Assembly: GCA_934277695.1 (NCBI GenBank)
Contig: CAKQVG010000008.1
Location: 10,202 to 74,201 of the forward strand
Length of the DNA: 64,000 nucleotides
DNA from: CAG-238 sp934277695
GTDB lineage: Bacteria; Bacillota; Clostridia; Peptostreptococcales; Anaerovoracaceae
Direction of reading: 5' to 3'
Part shown: piece by piece, positions 60,672 to 64,000 of the stretch
Layout: every line of letters begins with the position of its first letter
Position numbering within the stretch: the stretch's first letter is position 1
Translations under genes and position numbers: made by a program
Notes under the pieces: model-generated
What the model was told of the DNA's origin: nothing
The model's database searches: none
Seen by the model: only the letters and a program-made list of their open reading frames with translations

Positions 60672-61630
60672 TAATGTGCACCTCCTATGATTTCCTTTAA
60701 ACTTGTAATTCCGTATTTTTTACATGTAGTTGGTAATTCTTCGATAATTTTTTTGCAGATAAACGGTTCGGTCAGGTTTGCTGCTCCGATTTCCACTGCG
60801 CACGCTCCCGCAAGCATCATTTCGATGACTTCCTCGGCACTTGAAACGCCGCCCATCCCGACAACCGGAATCTTTACCGCATCGTAGACCTGCCACACCA
60901 TACGCAGTGCCACCGGCAGAATCGCATGACCCGAAAATCCGCCCATTTTATTCGCGATGACCGGGCGTTTTGTCCGCAGGTCGATTCGCATTCCGAGCAG
61001 CGTGTTAATCAGACTGATGCCGTCCGCGCCGGCGTCTTCGCAGGCTTTCGCAATTTCCGCAATATCCGTCACATTCGGGGAAAGTTTCAGCAGCATCGGC
61101 TTCTTCGTCATCTTCCTGACTTCCCTCGTGACCTCTGCCGCCGCCTGTGGACAGGTTCCGAACGCCATGCCGCCGCCATGCACATTCGGGCAGCTGATAT
61201 TGATTTCGTACCATCCAATCTGGCGGCTCGCCGCTTCGTTGGCTTCGAGTTTTTCGACCGTCTTCGCATAATCGCTCACGGAAAATCCGCTGACATTTGC
61301 CATCACGGGCTTATGAAAAATCTCTGCCAGTGCGGGAAGTTCCTCGCTGATAACCTTTTCCACGCCCGGGTTTTGCAGGCCGACCGCGTTAATCATGCCG
61401 TCCGGACACTCCGCAATCCGCGGCGTCGGGTTGCCGAAGCGCGGCTCCAGGGTCGTTCCTTTGAATGAAAAGGTTCCCAGACAGTTTATATCGTAAAGTT
61501 CGTTAAATTCTCTTCCGTAGCCGAAAGTCCCACTTGCCGGAATCACCGGATTATCAAGGCGGATTCCGCAAAGTTCGGTGGAAATATCCGCTTCCGCAGC
61601 ACCTGCGGATTTCTTTTCTCTATCTACCAT
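60671..61630 (-). CDS. pyrD: Dihydroorotate dehydrogenase, class 1B catalytic subunit
   Basis: A 319-residue FMN enzyme oxidising dihydroorotate to orotate. ELCGIRLDNPVIPASGTFGYG is the start, EINISCPNVHGGG carries the catalytic Cys typical of class 1 enzymes, and VGMGGVSSAEEVIEMMLAGA the FMN phosphate site. The start follows GAGAGGAAA and overlaps pyrK by 7 bp. Pairing with PyrK makes it the NAD-linked form. Confidence 0.97.
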   Translation of the reverse strand: MVDREKKSAGAAEADISTELCGIRLDNPVIPASGTFGYGREFNELYDINCLGTFSFKGTTLEPRFGNPTPRIAECPDGMINAVGLQNPGVEKVISEELPALAEIFHKPVMANVSGFSVSDYAKTVEKLEANEAASRQIGWYEINISCPNVHGGGMAFGTCPQAAAEVTREVRKMTKKPMLLKLSPNVTDIAEIAKACEDAGADGISLINTLLGMRIDLRTKRPVIANKMGGFSGHAILPVALRMVWQVYDAVKIPVVGMGGVSSAEEVIEMMLAGACAVEIGAANLTEPFICKKIIEELPTTCKKYGITSLKEIIGGAH

Positions 61631-62361
61631 ATGATTTCCTCTCTTTCCAAAACCGGACCTTCCTTGCAAATTCTCTTGTTTCCGTATTTCGTCCTGCAGG
61701 AGCAGCCCATGCAGGCACCGAAGCCGCACCCCATCCGTTCTTCAAAGCTGAGCTGTCCCGAGGTTTTCGCCTCTGCGTCAATCGCCTTCAGCATGGCTTC
61801 CGGTCCGCAGGCATAGAAGTAGCTGTAGGTAAGAGCCTTCATCACATCGGTTACGAAGCCTTTCGTGCCGGCCGATCCATCTGCGGTCGTGAGGAAAACC
61901 TCAGCTCCGAGTTTTTCAAATTCCTCTTTGTAGAAAATTTCGTCCTGCGTGTTAAAGCCCAAAATGACCTTCGCTTCGCATTCCGGATTTTGCTCCTTGA
62001 GCTGCCGGAGCAGTCCGTACAGCGGCGGAACCCCTGCACCGCCTCCGATTAAGAGTGGCATATTTCCCGCCTTTGCGGTATCATATCCGTTTCCGAGGCC
62101 CGTCAGCACATCCAGACGCTGCCCCTGCCGCATCTGCGACATTTCCTGTGTTCCAGCTCCGACGGTCTTATATATAATCTTTATCGTGTTTTCGTCATAA
62201 TCGCAGACGGAAATCGGTCGTCTCAGGAAAAATCCCTCGAGCTTGATGTTGACAAACTGTCCCGGTCTTTCGCAGGCAGAGGTGTCACCTTCCAGCGTCA
62301 TTTCCCATACATTACCCGTTAATGCTCTGTTTTCTGCAATCCGATATGTATTCTGCTTCAT
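61624..62361 (-). CDS. pyrK: Dihydroorotate dehydrogenase electron transfer subunit
   Basis: A 245-residue FAD and 2Fe-2S protein passing electrons from PyrD to NAD. RRPISVCDYDENTIKIIYK is the FAD-binding region, IGGGAGVPPLYGLL the nucleotide-binding loop, and GCGFGACMGCSCRT with a later CKEGPVL the cluster ligands. The ATG overlaps the pyrC stop as ATGA and follows GGGAGG. Confidence 0.97.
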   Translation of the reverse strand: MKQNTYRIAENRALTGNVWEMTLEGDTSACERPGQFVNIKLEGFFLRRPISVCDYDENTIKIIYKTVGAGTQEMSQMRQGQRLDVLTGLGNGYDTAKAGNMPLLIGGGAGVPPLYGLLRQLKEQNPECEAKVILGFNTQDEIFYKEEFEKLGAEVFLTTADGSAGTKGFVTDVMKALTYSYFYACGPEAMLKAIDAEAKTSGQLSFEERMGCGFGACMGCSCRTKYGNKRICKEGPVLEREEIIW

Positions 62362-63545
62362 TTTTTGTCCTCCCAAACCGTCTTTCCGCCGAGTAGATTC
62401 AGCACGCATTTTCCGTAAACCTCCTGCCCTGCAAACGGCGTTGCTCTTCCCATTGAAAGGAAGTTTTCCGGGCAGATTTCATAGCTTTCGGCAATATTCC
62501 ACACCGCCCAGTCGCCTGCCTCTTCCGCCGACGGGAGACCGAATCTGCGTCTTGGCGCTTCCGCCATCAATTCGACCAATCGCTCAAGCGGCAGAATCTC
62601 GCTCTTTACAAGCTCCGTATAGAGCACCGGAAAAGCGGTTTCCAGCCCTACGATTCCCATGGCGCTCTCCGCAAGCCCCTTTGCTTTTTCTTCTATGCTG
62701 TGCGGCGCGTGGTCGGTCGCAATCATATCGATGGTTCCGTCGAGAATCCCTTTTCTGAGTGCCTCGCGGTCTTTCTCACTGCGAATTGGCGGATTCATCT
62801 TGAATCTTCCGTCTTCCTGCAAATCCTCATCCGTAAAAATCAGGTAATGCGGCGCGGTTTCGCAGGTGACATCCACGCCCCTCGCCTTGGCTTCGGCGAT
62901 AATTTCCACGCTTTCCTTCGTGGAAATGTGGCAGACATGGTATTTGCATCCGGTCTCTTCTGCCAGCTTTAAATCCCTCTGTATCGGCTTCCATTCGCTT
63001 TCGGAAGAAATCCCCTTATGTCCGTGTCTCTTCGCATAAGCTCCGTCGTGAATATATCCGCCGTTTCTCAGAGTCAGATCCTCGCAATGCGCTGCAATAA
63101 GAAGGTTATGGTGCTTTGCAGTTTCCATTGCCTGCTTCATCAGGTCGGGGTCGTTCAGCCCCACACCATCATCGCTGAAACCGATGACAAACGGCGCCAT
63201 CTCTTCAAGCTCCGCAAGCTCCCTGCCCTGCTCGCCCTTCGTAATTGCTCCGTAGGGTCTGACATCGATGCAGGCATTTTTTTCGATTAAATCGAGCTGT
63301 ACTTTGAGGTTTTCGAGCGTATCCGGCACCGGATTCAGATTCGGCATCGCAAAGATGTGTCCGTATCCCGAAGCTGCCGCCGCACGGCTTCCGCTTGCTA
63401 TGGTTTCCTTATAAAAAAATCCCGGCTCTCGCAAATGTACATGTACATCCACAAAAGAAGGGATTATCAAAAACGATTCATCGGAGAAATCACCAAACTT
63501 GTTCTTATATCTTTCTTTAAAACGCTCTGCGAAATATTTTTTCAT
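62358..63545 (-). CDS. pyrC: Dihydroorotase
   Basis: A 395-residue class I zinc amidohydrolase closing carbamoyl-aspartate to dihydroorotate. FVDVHVHLREPGF gives the metal HxH, MPNLNPVP follows, later HCEDL and VCHISTKES give further metal His residues, and IATDHAPHS the catalytic Asp. The start follows GGAGG; upstream frame extension crosses a terminator and is rejected. First gene of pyrC-K-D-F-E-B-I, the whole path from carbamoyl phosphate to UMP. Confidence 0.96.
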   Translation of the reverse strand: MKKYFAERFKERYKNKFGDFSDESFLIIPSFVDVHVHLREPGFFYKETIASGSRAAAASGYGHIFAMPNLNPVPDTLENLKVQLDLIEKNACIDVRPYGAITKGEQGRELAELEEMAPFVIGFSDDGVGLNDPDLMKQAMETAKHHNLLIAAHCEDLTLRNGGYIHDGAYAKRHGHKGISSESEWKPIQRDLKLAEETGCKYHVCHISTKESVEIIAEAKARGVDVTCETAPHYLIFTDEDLQEDGRFKMNPPIRSEKDREALRKGILDGTIDMIATDHAPHSIEEKAKGLAESAMGIVGLETAFPVLYTELVKSEILPLERLVELMAEAPRRRFGLPSAEEAGDWAVWNIAESYEICPENFLSMGRATPFAGQEVYGKCVLNLLGGKTVWEDKK

Positions 63546-63596
63546 TGCCAATCCTCCGTTTCTGATTTCCTTATGCTCAAACTCACTTTCGGGCAT

Positions 63597-63700
63597 AAAA
63601 AAATCCTGCCCTCCGGCAAGATTACGGTCATACATAACACACTAACGCAAGCACCTGTTCTGAGGGCTTCCGCTGTTTGTCTTCCTATGTCCATCTTGCC
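63597..63700 (-). promoter_or_regulatory. pyr operon leader: terminator/anti-terminator attenuator
   Basis: On the minus strand a terminator AATCTTGCC-ggag-GGCAGGATT with a T7 tail (63623-63597) lies about 55 bp before pyrC. An upstream segment GGCAAGAT (63700-63693) is the exact complement of ATCTTGCC, the 5-prime arm, so it can form an anti-terminator. The 70 bases in between are not a known aptamer or PyrR site that I recognise. Transcription attenuation by pyrimidine level is inferred. Confidence 0.7.
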
Positions 63701-63740
63701 GACATCTCTGTATCGTGCTTAAAGATTTCTTTCGCCAGTT

Positions 63741-63770
63741 ATTGTAGCATATAAGGCAGGGATGTGTCAA
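63741..63770 (-). promoter_or_regulatory. Promoter of the pyr operon
   Basis: TTGACA-N18-TACAAT on the minus strand, giving a leader of about 190 nt before pyrC. Confidence 0.75.
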
Positions 63771-63809
63771 GGAGGATTTTCACGAATAATTTATGTGCAG
63801 TCAAAGGGG

Positions 63810-63924
63810 CTGTCGCATTAACAGAAAAATAACCGTTAGGGTGCAGCCCCTTTCGTACAGGATTGCGTTTCATAGATCTGAGCTATTTACGGATCCGGAA
63901 ATAGTGTTTACACGAAGGGCAGCT
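63810..63924 (+). repeat. 115-bp direct repeat, copy 2
   Basis: Identical to 53469-53583. This copy has a fuller outer end, GGGGCTGTCGCATTAAC from 63807, and with the internal GTTAGGGTGCAGCCCC forms an imperfect 44-bp hairpin (63806-63849), as expected for the end of an insertion element. Confidence 0.9.
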
Positions 63925-64000
63925 GATATGTACCCAGAATTCTGGACACATTGGTATCGTGTTTAAGTTGAACACATGGATGTTTGCCTATATAGCGTAG
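63925..64000. other. Right edge: non-coding, possible insertion-element border
   Basis: No gene is visible. The 12-bp palindrome CCAGAATTCTGG (63934-63945) lies inside a TGTACCC...GGACACA context that looks like the edge of another insertion element, but the window ends before this can be tested. Confidence 0.3.

Noticed and set aside
63546..63740. PyrR-binding attenuator or T-box in the pyr leader
   Set aside because: I found neither the conserved PyrR loop nor the T-box sequence; only the terminator and its complement are clear, so no class was assigned.
1..64000. CRISPR array, prophage, toxin-antitoxin or restriction system
   Set aside because: No regular short repeats with spacers, no phage structural genes and no recognisable defence genes were seen. 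The DUF4143 ATPase alone is not evidence of a defence system.

Overview
The window reads as core chromosome of an anaerobic, spore-forming member of the Clostridia (Bacillota). Supporting signs are a class III (oxygen-sensitive) ribonucleotide reductase with its activase, spoIVA, a CIRCE box in front of clpB, strong GGAGG ribosome binding sites, a ZTP riboswitch, and the gene order plsX-rnc-smc-ftsY. Several M20 peptidases, two YfcC-type carriers, a D-aminoacylase and an arginine-type hydrolase with an antiporter suggest a peptide and amino acid fermenter. The exact family cannot be fixed from the sequence. Nearly all genes lie on the minus strand.

Layout. 1-5531: purine operon purE-C-F-M-N-purO-purH under a strong promoter and a ZTP riboswitch; IMP cyclohydrolase is a separate archaeal-type protein, and PurF has no N-terminal cysteine. 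5563-10300: D-aminoacylase, rpmB, nrdG, nrdD. 10303-13391: an acetyltransferase, a membrane-anchored degenerate PepD-like protein and a DUF5688 protein, with repeated TGTAA/TTACA half sites in both promoter regions. 13547-21506: M20/YfcC pair, rlmD, tgt, TetR and two AbgB-like amidohydrolases. 21704-27614: tRNA-Thr(CGT), nth, a GntR regulator with a palindromic operator, mntP, clpB with CIRCE, a small unknown protein and a site-2 protease. 27747-34299: LysM protein, DDAH-type hydrolase with an arginine/ornithine-type antiporter and divergent GntR regulator, then a second M20/YfcC pair. 34315-39776: a tight envelope operon cls-ATP-grasp-murT-gatD-like-merR in which the amidotransferase subunit lacks its catalytic Cys and His. 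39842-53350: MFS transporter, spoIVA, miaB, gpsA, plsY, der, ftsY, smc, rnc, plsX.

53351-56028 is an accessory patch: a decayed insertion element, a cupin fragment, a DUF4143 ATPase and a broken MATE gene. 56029-63770 holds a PNPOx-like protein, glyA and the pyrimidine operon pyrC-K-D-F-E-B-I, preceded by a leader RNA that can fold into a terminator or an anti-terminator. A 115-bp exact direct repeat lies at 53469 and at 63810 and brackets this 10-kb block.

Together the window covers most of de novo IMP synthesis, all of UMP synthesis from carbamoyl phosphate, one-carbon supply (glyA), deoxynucleotide production, phospholipid synthesis (plsX, plsY, gpsA, cls), chromosome segregation and protein targeting. 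The most unusual theme is proteins that keep the fold of an enzyme but have lost catalytic residues: PurF, the GatD-like subunit and the PepD-like membrane protein.
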